A stretch of DNA of 52,432 nucleotides from JABDDM01 sp038240295 (GCA_038240295.1 JBBSDW010000004.1:1-52432), one strand, 5' to 3'; positions 34,772 through 44,093 are shown, numbered from the stretch's first letter. Notes: a model not told the origin generated them from the sequence alone. Translations and numbers: made by a program.

Positions 34772-37065
34772 TAGTCGATCAGGTGCTGCACTCCGGGCTC
34801 TAAGGTAACCGTCACGGTTGCGCGATGCATTCCAAACGCATTCTTAGTCCATGCAAGATCGATCGGTGTTCCGTCGAGTTTTGCCTTCGTGGCGCTCCTT
34901 GATAGCAACTGGATTGTTGATGAAATCGCTACACCCTCCATCGCCCCAATGATCACTTGCCGTGATTTGATCGCACGCTCGATTGTGATTGAAACTTTGG
35001 TCTGCCCCACACGGAGCCCGTTGGCGTGCGCTTCCTTCCACGATGCGGGCAGGTAAGGAGCAAACTTTGTGGAGTTGGAATAGGCGTCAGGCTCGAAGCC
35101 GAAAAGTGTTTGCAGCAGCGCGTCAGTGTTGAGTCCTGACTCCCACATCCTGCTTCGATGCGCGAGATGTTCGTAGCATTGATGCGGACCGCTTGTCTTC
35201 TCGTCGAGATATTCCCCGAACGTACCCGATGCATCCGCCCACTTGAGCATATCCTTTACTGCACGGTCGATGCCTGGATGGCCCATCTTTTTAAGCGCGG
35301 TCAGCATGTAGCCGATCGCCATCGTGACAGTCTGATCGTGCGAAGGTATGAGCCGGATAAATCCGTTCTTGTGATAAAGATGCTCGAAGGCATACCGTGC
35401 GGAGGCGCTCCCTCGAGGATCATCACCTGCAAGTGCGCCACTCCAGAGTGGCCTCAGAAGCCCTATCGAAAGCGGCGTGTGATCGATCTTTCCCTCAGGT
35501 GTCACGCGCATTGCATAATATTTCTTTCGGCTGAGCCAGAATGTTTTGTCGACCGCCTGGTGGATCTTGTCGCGATAATTTGCGAGGAACGCCGCTCTTG
35601 GATCAACAAGTAGATCGGCGAAGTGCGCGAGTATCTGTCCAGCACGAAGTGCGATGAATGAGTTATCGCACGATAATCCCTTGCGCATCGGACCGACCGG
35701 ACCAATACCATACGTCTCATCGAAGCAATAGTTGGCGAGATAATTATTCTCATGCAGACGCTGACGCATGAAGGCGCCAAGCATATACTCAAATCGCTCG
35801 CGCACGATCGCGAGATCGCCTGTGTGTTGAAAGTACCACCAGTACCACATTGCGCGAAAGGTCGGAACATCACCGGCCACAAAGTGCTCGACCTTCTCCC
35901 AATCCGGTTCATCCGGCAGCGGATCGCTCGGCTCGTAATCGCTTGGATAAACGCTGAGCAGTGCGCCACGCGAGCGATCAAGACCGTAATAGCGATCCAT
36001 CGACTTTCGCACCGTGTCGTGATGGCCGAAATTCAACATCACACGATGGGGACCGTTGTGATCGCGAAGCCAAGAACCGGTATAATCATCAATCACCACA
36101 AAGCCGCCAGTCGCACGCTCTACCGATTTTTGCAGAAGAAGATTATTCTCGATCAACTCAGAGTAGACCGGCTCGCTTGTGCCGATAGCTGCTGAGGCGC
36201 TATGCGATGTCTGCCAGTAGTCATAAACCTCCTGGAAAATGTGGGCGATACCGCGTCGCTCGATTTCCTTGTTCGTGCGCTCACCGGATGCGATCGCGGC
36301 ATCTCGTGATTCCGTTAACGCAGGACAAAGGTAGTGCACTGATTCGATCTGGGCGCCGGGTCCAAGCGTCTCCGTTCGCTGATAAAGATCGAGAAGCCCT
36401 CGGCGCTTGCCATCAACAATGCCTCGCAAAAGATATCGATACCGCTCGTGTTCCTCGATGTTGCGAGGGTATTCGCCGATCATGACCGTTCGCTGCTCGT
36501 CGAGTGTCTCGAGAATAGTTGTCGAGCTTAACGATTCGTGCGCCGATCGTTCACCTGCGATTGCAAACGGTATGTCCGGTAGCGCTTCGAAGCTGATGCC
36601 GACGTCGCTGATCGTGCGCTTCGTTAGATTCCTGAGAGATGCATATCGAATGATCGAGTGCAATTCCGCATGCACGGCGTTAACGGTGATAAGCTCGAAG
36701 CTGTCATCGCGCTCGGCCGTGATGATTATCGCGGCGTTGCGCACGTGCCACACGTGCGAACTCGTGGGGACGAAGCTGATCGGAGGATAAAAATCGCGGG
36801 AGGGTCGAACGGTGTCGAGAAAGAAGTTGGCGTTTTCGCCAAAGTTATAAGAGCTGAGATGCGGCGCCATGATGCGCTCGAGTGTGCTGACGCGTTCACG
36901 CACGCCAAGTCGCGCTGAGATATATCCATCGCCCGCAAGCAAAAACGCGTCGCGGCTATCTGCTCGCGCTTCGGAAGTAGGAGATGACCATAGGCTTACA
37001 TCCTTCAACCAGGGAAGGGAATCCGCAAGGTCGAACTTCGGAAATGTATAATCTTCAGATTTCAT
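34768..37065 (-). CDS. Cytosolic six-hairpin glycosidase-like protein, 765 aa
   Basis: The N-terminal ~260 residues look like a beta-sandwich (ELITVNAVHAELHSIIRYAS, SDVGISFEALPDI). Residues ~280-680 form an (alpha/alpha)6 toroid like GH15/GH63-type enzymes: GSWLRDHNGPHR near 330, FRAMWYWWYFQHTGDL near 415, IGLLRPLWSGAL, LIPSHDQTVTMAIGYML and HRSRMWESGLNTDALLQ. A C-terminal beta domain follows (VSITIERAIKSRQVIIGAMEG). Aspartate and glutamate residues in the toroid loops could be catalytic, but I cannot assign a GH family. There is no signal peptide, so it acts on a transported, not an external, glycoside. ATGA overlaps at both ends. Confidence 0.72.
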   Translation of the reverse strand: MKSEDYTFPKFDLADSLPWLKDVSLWSSPTSEARADSRDAFLLAGDGYISARLGVRERVSTLERIMAPHLSSYNFGENANFFLDTVRPSRDFYPPISFVPTSSHVWHVRNAAIIITAERDDSFELITVNAVHAELHSIIRYASLRNLTKRTISDVGISFEALPDIPFAIAGERSAHESLSSTTILETLDEQRTVMIGEYPRNIEEHERYRYLLRGIVDGKRRGLLDLYQRTETLGPGAQIESVHYLCPALTESRDAAIASGERTNKEIERRGIAHIFQEVYDYWQTSHSASAAIGTSEPVYSELIENNLLLQKSVERATGGFVVIDDYTGSWLRDHNGPHRVMLNFGHHDTVRKSMDRYYGLDRSRGALLSVYPSDYEPSDPLPDEPDWEKVEHFVAGDVPTFRAMWYWWYFQHTGDLAIVRERFEYMLGAFMRQRLHENNYLANYCFDETYGIGPVGPMRKGLSCDNSFIALRAGQILAHFADLLVDPRAAFLANYRDKIHQAVDKTFWLSRKKYYAMRVTPEGKIDHTPLSIGLLRPLWSGALAGDDPRGSASARYAFEHLYHKNGFIRLIPSHDQTVTMAIGYMLTALKKMGHPGIDRAVKDMLKWADASGTFGEYLDEKTSGPHQCYEHLAHRSRMWESGLNTDALLQTLFGFEPDAYSNSTKFAPYLPASWKEAHANGLRVGQTKVSITIERAIKSRQVIIGAMEGVAISSTIQLLSRSATKAKLDGTPIDLAWTKNAFGMHRATVTVTLEPGVQHLIDY

Positions 37066-39800
37066 TCACTGGCGAAAATCCTAAGCATACCGTCAGCGGT
37101 CGTTATCAGTATCGCGAGCCTTCCCGCGATCATTCCAACGCTTGGCGAGCTCACACCGCCGGGCACTTCAAACGCTTTCACGATCGTGAGCGCTCCGCCC
37201 AGCATTCTAAGAATGAGAAGTCGGCCATCGTTGGTGCCGCAGATGCATTCATCGCGGCCGTCGCCATCAAGGTCGCAGGAGATGATGTCGGTTGAGATCG
37301 CGCCGATGTGAAGTTGATCTCTCAGCGCACCCGTCAGCGCATCATAGACACAAATATCTCCGGTCGAATGACCCTGCACAAGCTCGAATTGGCTGCGACC
37401 TTCCATGTCGCAGATCGCAGGAAATCGATAGACGACGTCACCGAACGAAGCGATGAGCCACCAGCGAGCGGTCATGTCATCATTCAAAACGCCGAAGCCG
37501 CCGAACGAACCAACACAGATCAGCTCGTCAACACCATCGCCGTCAAGATCTTTTAGCATCACCGATCCATACGCGGTAAAGGGATCTTCGATACTGCTCC
37601 AGGTCTCGAGCCCCTGAGTTTTATAGATACCCTGTCGCTTCATCTCCTCGGCCGTAAAACTTGTGAGCAGAGTTGTCGGGTGTGCGAGCCTGCCAGATTC
37701 AAGTTCGATGCGCATGATCGTATCTTTAGCGCAGAAGATCGCTTCAGTGCCATTCGGCATTTCGTGCACGGACGTCGTACCCCATGGCCCAACGCCGCGT
37801 CCATATTCGCCTGCTCCGGTTCGAGCAAACTCCCAAAGTCTCTTACTGCTTTCAAGGTTTATCGCGCAGGTGAATTCCGAATTCATCGATGGCGACATGA
37901 AGAACGAGACCATGAGCGCCGGACCCGTCGAGTGCTCGAACCGAACCCAATCGTAGGCGCCGATACGTGTGCCGGCCCGTTGAGGGGGGAGATCGGGGAA
38001 GTCATACGACCGATGTCGCGCACCATCAAGATCGTAAAGCGAAATGCGTGAGTGCGAAAGTTCAGTATCGTTAACGATCACGACGAACTTCTTGTCATTC
38101 CACTCGATGATCGAACACGCGTGAGCGACATTGTCGTATCCAAGACGTGCATGCCCGCGAACGCGCCATCGCTCAATGAGAACGCCATCGTGGGTCGTAA
38201 AGCACGCTACGAACCCATCAAATGTCGCCGTAAGTATGAGACTTCGGCCTTGATGCTCAACGACCGTCGGCACCGAAGCCGGGCGCGCTGCGCTGTGAGC
38301 TTCGGTCGTGAGATGATATCCTGCTGAGAATATTTTATGGAGAGCTGTGTCCAATGCGAAGATGCTGCCGTCGGAAGTCGAAACGATCAGCTTCGTATCC
38401 GCAATTGCTGCTATCCTGCAATCACGTGAGGGAATTGTGGCAATCACGTTTGCGGCGAAACCCGCATCGATCCTCGAAAGCCCCACGCCAACCTTCTGTT
38501 TATTCAGGATGAAGAAGCTCGAAACATTGGCACGTTGTTCGGTCCAAACTCCATCGTTGGCAAAGACATCAGGCTTGAATTGAGCGCGAGTGGGTTGCGT
38601 GTGAATTATCTTTTCCGCAAACCGTGAATTCTTCGCAGACCATATCGTGCCTTGCGTCGTATGCTCGACCGATAGTGTTGAATGATCAGGAACAGCTCGT
38701 TCAGTCGCGGTGCTCAGGAACAACTCGGCCGCCCCGTCACCGTCCAGATCAATGACATCACGCAAATATTGATCGGGATGATCCTCCAATGTTTCGCCAG
38801 TGCGTGCATCGATGATCTGCGTATGCCACCGTTCGTCGCCGTGGTGATTAAAGATACTGACAGTGATCTCCGGCAGCCCATCCCCATTCACGTCCGCGAC
38901 CGAGTTATCGACGTAGCGAAGTTCGGTGGTGTCTTCGGGATAAATGTGCTGGATAAAGCGGTCCCACATCGGGGTGAAGCGGCCGTTGCCATCGTTGTCG
39001 AGGACCGCGATATGCCTGCTTACGCGATCGGACAGGATGATCGCTTCGAGATCGCCATCGTTATCGATGTCGGCAAGTTCAAAGTGGCCATAGTTTCTTC
39101 GGCGCTCCGTGTCGCTTGTCCACAGCGTTTGATCAAGCATTTTGCCCGAGATCGGATCGAAGACATAGACGCCACCCAGCCTGGCGATCACGATCTCTTC
39201 AACGCCATCATGATTCACATCGCCGATACATGTCGTCGGATGATAGGAGTCGTTCATCCATAGCGTATGAAGCAGGCGTGTGTCGCGAACGCCCAGGCTG
39301 CAATCGAAGACGAACAATTCCTTGGCAGAAAAACACGGTACGACGATTTGTAGACCGCGTGAGTCTGGAAGCAAGCGATGCACCTGGAACATCGTCGCGT
39401 ACGTGCCATAGGAACGTGGCAGGGCAACATTCTCGCGCCAAGTGATCTCTCCAGTGCCTGCACTTAGTATCAGGATCTCCCGCGCATTTGAAGTGACGAT
39501 TTCAAGTTCGCCATCGTCATCAAGATCGTAAATGCCCGTAAGAGAGTGCGCTCCGAACGGGCGGGTCTGCCACCTGAGCTCGCCCTCAATGGTGATGCGC
39601 TGAATCCCACCGCCCGAAGCAAGAAGCAGATCGTTGCTTCCATCAGGAATGATCAGCACTTCTTGAAATCCGCCGCCAATGGGAATACTTGCTGACTCCC
39701 TAAAATTGAGCGACGAACCGCGAAGTGATGAGGCGCCGCTTAACGTTGCATCGTGCCGGTAGTCCGGCCAGTTGTGGGTCGTTGGTTGTACGCGAATCAA
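37062..39800 (-). CDS. FG-GAP/VCBS beta-propeller protein without signal peptide, 912 aa
   Basis: The start (NWPDYRHDATLSGASSL) resembles the WPxFRHD opening of PQQ-like propellers. Many blades carry Ca-binding D-x-D/N-x-DG loops: DLDDDGELE (~95), DVNHDGVEE (~195), DIDNDGDLE (~247), DVNGDGLPE (~303), DLDGDGAAE (~352), DLDGDGVDE (~752) and DLDGDGRDE (~843). Between them, strands such as GGVYVFDPISGKML and GDICVYDALTGALRDQ match quinoprotein-type blades. Such repeats are normally extracellular, yet no signal peptide, lipobox or T9SS domain is seen. Overlaps both neighbours by ATGA, so it is tightly tied to the importer operon. Function unknown; a scaffold or sugar/PQQ-binding role is possible. 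Confidence 0.75.
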   Translation of the reverse strand: MIRVQPTTHNWPDYRHDATLSGASSLRGSSLNFRESASIPIGGGFQEVLIIPDGSNDLLLASGGGIQRITIEGELRWQTRPFGAHSLTGIYDLDDDGELEIVTSNAREILILSAGTGEITWRENVALPRSYGTYATMFQVHRLLPDSRGLQIVVPCFSAKELFVFDCSLGVRDTRLLHTLWMNDSYHPTTCIGDVNHDGVEEIVIARLGGVYVFDPISGKMLDQTLWTSDTERRRNYGHFELADIDNDGDLEAIILSDRVSRHIAVLDNDGNGRFTPMWDRFIQHIYPEDTTELRYVDNSVADVNGDGLPEITVSIFNHHGDERWHTQIIDARTGETLEDHPDQYLRDVIDLDGDGAAELFLSTATERAVPDHSTLSVEHTTQGTIWSAKNSRFAEKIIHTQPTRAQFKPDVFANDGVWTEQRANVSSFFILNKQKVGVGLSRIDAGFAANVIATIPSRDCRIAAIADTKLIVSTSDGSIFALDTALHKIFSAGYHLTTEAHSAARPASVPTVVEHQGRSLILTATFDGFVACFTTHDGVLIERWRVRGHARLGYDNVAHACSIIEWNDKKFVVIVNDTELSHSRISLYDLDGARHRSYDFPDLPPQRAGTRIGAYDWVRFEHSTGPALMVSFFMSPSMNSEFTCAINLESSKRLWEFARTGAGEYGRGVGPWGTTSVHEMPNGTEAIFCAKDTIMRIELESGRLAHPTTLLTSFTAEEMKRQGIYKTQGLETWSSIEDPFTAYGSVMLKDLDGDGVDELICVGSFGGFGVLNDDMTARWWLIASFGDVVYRFPAICDMEGRSQFELVQGHSTGDICVYDALTGALRDQLHIGAISTDIISCDLDGDGRDECICGTNDGRLLILRMLGGALTIVKAFEVPGGVSSPSVGMIAGRLAILITTADGMLRIFASE

Positions 39801-40765
39801 GGGAGGTCGGTTAGATCGATCGGCTGGTGAGTTCGTGCTGACTCGATTCCACGCAAAAGGATCATCTCCGCACGGAGTCCGGCATTATGATCGGCCCGCG
39901 GTCGCAATCCCGTTTCAAGTGCTGCAAGGAAGGCCTTGTTCTCCCCAAGAATTCCAAGCTCAATCACGTCGGTGAAGGAAGACTCTCGATCATTCACCAC
40001 ATAGACAAGCTTCATCAAACGGTCGAATAGGTGGAGCGAGCGAGTGCCATCCATCATCTGGAATGAGAACTTGCTACTAAGCGGTGACACGCCACCGTCG
40101 GCTATGACTATACTCGCCATCGCGCCATTTTCAAATCGCAGAGTAAGTGCGATCGTGTCTGTGATCGGCAAGCTCGGATGATGGAAATTTCCACCATCGG
40201 CAAATACGCTGATGGGTCTTGACCGAGCTAATTCGCAGACAAGATCAACCGCGTGGCATCCCTGCGAAAGCACATTGCCGCCGCCACGAATGGGGTCGTT
40301 CGCCCAGCTATCATCCGGCCACCGTTTATCGAGTACGTGTGCAACGATGAGTGTGGGATGCTCAATGAGGGCTTTTGCTTTCTTGACCAGTAGATAATAA
40401 CGAAGCTTGAAACCAGACATGCAGATGACGCCACTTTCTTCAACTGCTTCGACGATGGCGCGGCAATCCCTTTCGGTGATCGCCAGCGGCTTCTCGAGAA
40501 AGATGTGTTTGCCATGCTCAGCGGCTTCGATGGCGAAGGGTGCATGCGTGTCGTGGTAGGTGCAGATATAGACCGCTTCTATCTCGCGTGACGTAATCAG
40601 TTCAGAAGGAGTAGAAGTGGTCCGTGCACCAAACCGCCCCGCAAACTCTGCTGCTCGTTCGGCGTTCGCATCATAGCACAGCGCAACAACGGCTCCCAAC
40701 TGCTTCAAGCAGTTCGCATGTTCTGTACCGATAAGTCCGCAGCCGATGATCCCGATCCTTCGCAT
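39797..40765 (-). CDS. Gfo/Idh/MocA-family NAD(P)-dependent oxidoreductase, first gene of the island
   Basis: 322 aa. Rossmann motif GCGLIG at 8-13, then the family motif EKP at 91-93 (IFLEKPLA) with its catalytic Lys. The region GGGNVLSQGCHAVDLV near 161-176 keeps the His at 171 but has Ser where inositol-dehydrogenase-like members often have Asp. Typical substrates are sugars, inositols and their derivatives, oxidised or reduced at a ring carbon. It is the promoter-proximal gene of the minus-strand operon and overlaps the FG-GAP gene by ATGA. I see no clear consensus promoter in the ~80 nt between it and the upstream terminator. Confidence 0.9.
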   Translation of the reverse strand: MRRIGIIGCGLIGTEHANCLKQLGAVVALCYDANAERAAEFAGRFGARTTSTPSELITSREIEAVYICTYHDTHAPFAIEAAEHGKHIFLEKPLAITERDCRAIVEAVEESGVICMSGFKLRYYLLVKKAKALIEHPTLIVAHVLDKRWPDDSWANDPIRGGGNVLSQGCHAVDLVCELARSRPISVFADGGNFHHPSLPITDTIALTLRFENGAMASIVIADGGVSPLSSKFSFQMMDGTRSLHLFDRLMKLVYVVNDRESSFTDVIELGILGENKAFLAALETGLRPRADHNAGLRAEMILLRGIESARTHQPIDLTDLP

Positions 40766-40848
40766 TACCTCAACTTACGAAGAATAAGCGAGCAGGAATC
40801 GTGAATAGCTTTTGACGGGTGCCTGCAGTTCGACGGACCGAAATGAAA

Positions 40849-40869
40849 ATGGCGCCTTTCCGGCGCCAT
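40849..40869 (-). terminator. Intrinsic terminator of the 40903 gene, insulating the island
   Basis: ATGGCGCC and GGCGCCAT form a perfect 8-bp stem around five bases. Read on the minus strand it is followed by TTTCATTT. It separates the outer-membrane protein gene from the catabolic operon. Confidence 0.78.
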
Positions 40870-40902
40870 CGTTCACGATTCAAATTTCTTAAAACCCCCT
40901 GT

Positions 40903-41988
40903 TTAAAATCCCCAACTTACAATTCCATGGAAGCCATCGACCTCGCGTACCATTTGTTCGGTCGGCATGACGAACTCGGTATGGTGCAACCCGGCGATGA
41001 GCTTTACCGTATTTGAAAGTCGAAGGCCTACGCCGACCGTGCCCGAGATATACGAGCGATAGTGGACGGTCGTCTCGAATTCGGTGTAGCCAAAGATGCG
41101 CGCGTTGGATGTTTGATATTTGAAACGCACCATCGGCGCGTTGACAAACGGTTCGTCGCGGCTATTTCCAACCTGATAGCGCGCTGCTCCGAGCGTGAAA
41201 AGGAACATGCCGTCGCCGTTAACATCGGTCGTGAAGCCGGCAGCGTACAAAAGAAGATGATGTGCCATGTGCATGGCCTGGCCTGCAAGACCAAAAAGAT
41301 TGCCGTCGAACTGCGCAAAATTATTGTACTCGACGTTGATCGTGCCGTACTTAGCCATTTCGTAAGCATTCGTCGTCGGCAGACCGGGTGCCGAGATTCC
41401 CATTTCGATATTCAGTCCGGATATTGGACTGATCATTTTTGGGAACGTCGGCAGATCACCGTAATAGGGATTGGCAAGCAGACCGCGATCTCTCGCATCG
41501 CGCTCTGCGACCTGTGCAGAGATCTGTCCCGAACTGATGACGGCGATGATACGATTTTGTGCGGCGTCCATCGTCGTACTCAGGAGTCCTTCGTTCAAAA
41601 GGTTCGCCATCCGAAGCGTCCGCTTCTCGCGAAATTCCTTCCCATTGTCGATCGTCACTCCGACCGAATATTCTTCGCGCTGATCGACGATAAGCGGTGC
41701 TGCGCTTCCGATCAAGATATCATAGGTCCCCTGACGAACCTCGCTTTTGAGGGTTTCTTCATGTACGAGGGCGCCATCCTTCCGATACAACCTGATGTGC
41801 ACCGTATGCTCACCGTCGGAGATCGAATGAGCATTATCGAGGAGGCCATGAAAAAGGACGCGCTTGGCCATTCCGGCTTCCGCAGGGGTTGTCGTGCTCG
41901 CGCAAAGTGGCGAAGTCGAAAAAACCAGCAGAAGTGCGACGGCACAAAAGCGCAGAGTGCCGAAGCCACTTGTTCGTGATGGGGTCAT
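40903..41988 (-). CDS. Outer-membrane protein with N-terminal Ig-like domain, 361 aa
   Basis: Signal peptide (LRFCAVALLLVFSTSPLCAS) followed by a small beta domain at ~40-125 (VLFHGLLDNAHSISDG, TVHIRLYRKDGALVHEE, GTYDILIGSA, EYSVGVTIDNGKEF). That resembles domains that precede phage-tail-like or fibre proteins. The central part holds a helical segment (NRIIAVISSGQISAQVAERD). The last ~170 residues look like membrane strands (RFKYQTSNARIFGYTEFETT, YISGTVGVGLRLSNTVKLIAG) and end in a barrel-type Phe (GIVSWGF). Its own terminator follows, so it is not part of the downstream operon. Function unknown. Confidence 0.6.
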   Translation of the reverse strand: MTPSRTSGFGTLRFCAVALLLVFSTSPLCASTTTPAEAGMAKRVLFHGLLDNAHSISDGEHTVHIRLYRKDGALVHEETLKSEVRQGTYDILIGSAAPLIVDQREEYSVGVTIDNGKEFREKRTLRMANLLNEGLLSTTMDAAQNRIIAVISSGQISAQVAERDARDRGLLANPYYGDLPTFPKMISPISGLNIEMGISAPGLPTTNAYEMAKYGTINVEYNNFAQFDGNLFGLAGQAMHMAHHLLLYAAGFTTDVNGDGMFLFTLGAARYQVGNSRDEPFVNAPMVRFKYQTSNARIFGYTEFETTVHYRSYISGTVGVGLRLSNTVKLIAGLHHTEFVMPTEQMVREVDGFHGIVSWGF

Positions 41989-42303
41989 GATGATCTACAA
42001 TCGAAATGCAACTCTGAAGCTTCGTCGCGGGCGGTCGCTTCGGAGCCCTAACTATCTGACACTAAAATAGGTGATTCAGCGCCGTTCTCCAAACATTCTC
42101 GCAAAAAACCAAAAGGTTTTATTTTCGTATCGGCTCGAGTTGTATCAATAGCGGTCAGATGTCTTCGGAAAATGTTGCGGAATGATACGGAGCGGCCCAA
42201 ACCGGAGCAGATATTCTGAGACCGATTTTCGATCATCGAGTGTTTAGTTGCCCGTTCAGCACGATCGGCAGTTAACAGGATCTTTAGAAAGTAAGCCAAA
42301 CAC
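41989..42303. other. 315-nt divergent intergenic region
   Basis: Lies between the start of the minus-strand outer-membrane gene and lpdA on the plus strand, so it must hold both promoters. I see no strong TTG/TAnnTTTG pair, hairpin or small gene in it. Confidence 0.5.
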
Positions 42304-43788
42304 ATGTCACCAGTAAGTCCAGCAAACGCCAACGAAGTCAAAAGCACTACCAGCACAAATGGCGCTGCGCCAAAAACCAAAGGCGGCCATAATTTCGAAT
42401 ACGACGTGCTCGTGTTGGGCGGCGGCCCAGGAGGATATCCGGCGGCGATTCGCTCAGCACAATTAGGCATGAAGGTTGGCTGCGTGGAGCGCGAAAATCT
42501 TGGCGGCGTTTGCCTCAACTGGGGCTGCATCCCGACGAAGGCCTTACTCAAAAATGCCGAGATCTACCACAACATGCAGGAGGCGAAGGAGTGGGGGATC
42601 AGCTTCGATAATATGAAAGTTGATTTCACGCAAGTGATCGGCCGCTCGCGAGGTGTGTCGGAGAAAGTTGTCAAAGGGATCGAGTATCTCTTTCGGAAGA
42701 ACAAGATCGAGTTGATCAAGGGCAGTGGTGTGATGACTGGCAAGAACAGCATCGAAGTCACCGCCACCGATGGTTCAAGGAAGACCGTCACGGCAAAGAA
42801 CATTGTGATCGCAACTGGCGCCCGCGCACGCATGCTGCCCGGGTTAAAGCCGGATGGCAAGCAGATTCTTTCCAGCACCGAAGCGATGATCATGGATCAC
42901 ATCCCAGCCTCGATAACAATCATCGGCGCTGGCGCGATCGGCATGGAGTTCGCCTATTTTTACCATACGTTCGGCACCAAGGTGACCGTGATTGAAATGA
43001 TGCCGAACATTCTACCGGTCGAAGATACCGAGGTCTCGGTTGAACTCGAAAAGATCTATAAGAAGAAGGGAATGACGATCTTCACGAAGACAAAGGTCAA
43101 CGGAGTGAAAGTCGAGAAGGGAAAAACCATCGTCGAGATCGAATCGACCGAGAACGGAACAAAGCAATCGATCGAAGCCGAATGCACGCTCATTGCGATC
43201 GGTGTGCAAGGGAATTCTGAAAATATCGGACTCGAAAAGCTCGGCATCAAAACGACGAAGGGCTTCATCGATGTCAATGATTTCATGCAGACCTCTGTGG
43301 AGGGAATTTATGCCGTTGGCGATATCGCAGGCCCGCCGTGGCTCGCGCATGTTGCAACGCACGAAGGAATCGTCGCCGCAGAGATGATCGCCGAGGGTCA
43401 TTCCCATCCGCTCGATTATGATAACGTGCCGGGCTGCACCTATTGCTGGCCGCAGGTAGCAAGCGTCGGTTCGACCGAGCGCGCACTCAAGGAGAAGGGT
43501 GTAAAATACAAAGTTGGAAAATTTCCGTTCACCGCACTTGGCAAGGCAAAGGCCATCAACGAAACCGAGGGATTCGTCAAGTTGCTTTTTGATGAAAAGT
43601 ATGGTGAGTTGCTTGGTGCGCATTTGATCGGACCTGAAGTGACGGAGCTCTTGCAGGAGTTGGTTGTAGCTCGCGGTCATGGTGCAACGGCTGAATCGCT
43701 CATGCGCACGATCCATGCGCACCCGACACTTTCTGAGGCGATCATGGAAGCGGCAGCGGTCGCACAGGGCGAGGTCATTCATCTCTGA
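42304..43788 (+). CDS. lpdA: Dihydrolipoyl dehydrogenase
   Basis: 494 aa. A ~30-residue polar N-terminal extension (SPANANEVKSTTSTNGAAPK) precedes the FAD motif VLVLGGGPGGYPAAIR, the redox disulfide C70/C75 in GGVCLNWGCIPTK, the NAD motif ITIIGAGAIGMEFAYFY, YAVGDIAGPPWLAHVA, and the His-Glu pair HAHPTLSE near the C-terminus. It reoxidises dihydrolipoamide in 2-oxoacid dehydrogenase complexes. The fused E1 gene (45960) and lipB (44619) are nearby. The polar extension is short for a lipoyl domain and lacks the lipoyl-Lys motif. A strong terminator follows. Confidence 0.96.
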   Translation: MSPVSPANANEVKSTTSTNGAAPKTKGGHNFEYDVLVLGGGPGGYPAAIRSAQLGMKVGCVERENLGGVCLNWGCIPTKALLKNAEIYHNMQEAKEWGISFDNMKVDFTQVIGRSRGVSEKVVKGIEYLFRKNKIELIKGSGVMTGKNSIEVTATDGSRKTVTAKNIVIATGARARMLPGLKPDGKQILSSTEAMIMDHIPASITIIGAGAIGMEFAYFYHTFGTKVTVIEMMPNILPVEDTEVSVELEKIYKKKGMTIFTKTKVNGVKVEKGKTIVEIESTENGTKQSIEAECTLIAIGVQGNSENIGLEKLGIKTTKGFIDVNDFMQTSVEGIYAVGDIAGPPWLAHVATHEGIVAAEMIAEGHSHPLDYDNVPGCTYCWPQVASVGSTERALKEKGVKYKVGKFPFTALGKAKAINETEGFVKLLFDEKYGELLGAHLIGPEVTELLQELVVARGHGATAESLMRTIHAHPTLSEAIMEAAAVAQGEVIHL

Positions 43789-43818
43789 TCCGATCGAAAA
43801 ATTCGATGGATTTGGTCA

Positions 43819-43846
43819 AAAAGGGGCATCTGCCCCTCTTTTTTGT
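43819..43846 (+). terminator. Intrinsic terminator after lpdA
   Basis: AAAAGGGGC and GCCCCTCTTTT pair around ATCT, followed by six T. Confidence 0.85.
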
Positions 43847-43870
43847 TTTTGGCTTGTTATTTGATATAAT
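43843..43870 (+). promoter_or_regulatory. Possible promoter of the small lipoprotein gene
   Basis: TTGTTT (43843-43848) and TATAAT (43865-43870) with 16 nt between them resemble a sigma-70 promoter, 37 nt before the ATG. This is not the Bacteroidota consensus and overlaps the lpdA terminator tail, so it is uncertain. Confidence 0.3.
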
Positions 43871-43907
43871 TCTCCCTAAGAATACTATCAACTTTTATTG
43901 ACGAGCC

Positions 43908-44093
43908 ATGAATAAGCAAATTCTATTGTCTAAAAATACCTCTGCGATCGCGGTTGCGCTGCTGATGCTCACGACGTTTGCGGGCTGCACCGTGATCGGC
44001 GATATCTTCAAAGCTGGTATTTGGGTCGGGATCATCTTCGTAGTGGTGATCATTGCGATCCTCCTTGGGATCATGCGAATGTTCAAAAAATAA
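43908..44093 (+). CDS. Small membrane-anchored lipoprotein, 61 aa
   Basis: A signal with lipobox (SAIAVALLMLTTFAGC, Cys at about residue 27), then TVIGDIFKAG, then one long hydrophobic helix (WVGIIFVVVIIAILLGIM) and a basic end (RMFKK). Small proteins with the same plan (Cys, xVIGDIFKAG, one helix, basic tail) are common in Bacteroidota, and I recognise the pattern but no function. With both a lipid anchor and a helix it should sit in the cytoplasmic membrane. It has its own terminator upstream and no operon partner. Confidence 0.7.
   Translation: MNKQILLSKNTSAIAVALLMLTTFAGCTVIGDIFKAGIWVGIIFVVVIIAILLGIMRMFKK

Noticed and set aside
43012..43782. 256-codon minus-strand frame opposite lpdA
   Set aside because: lpdA is unambiguous; the opposite frame has no motif.
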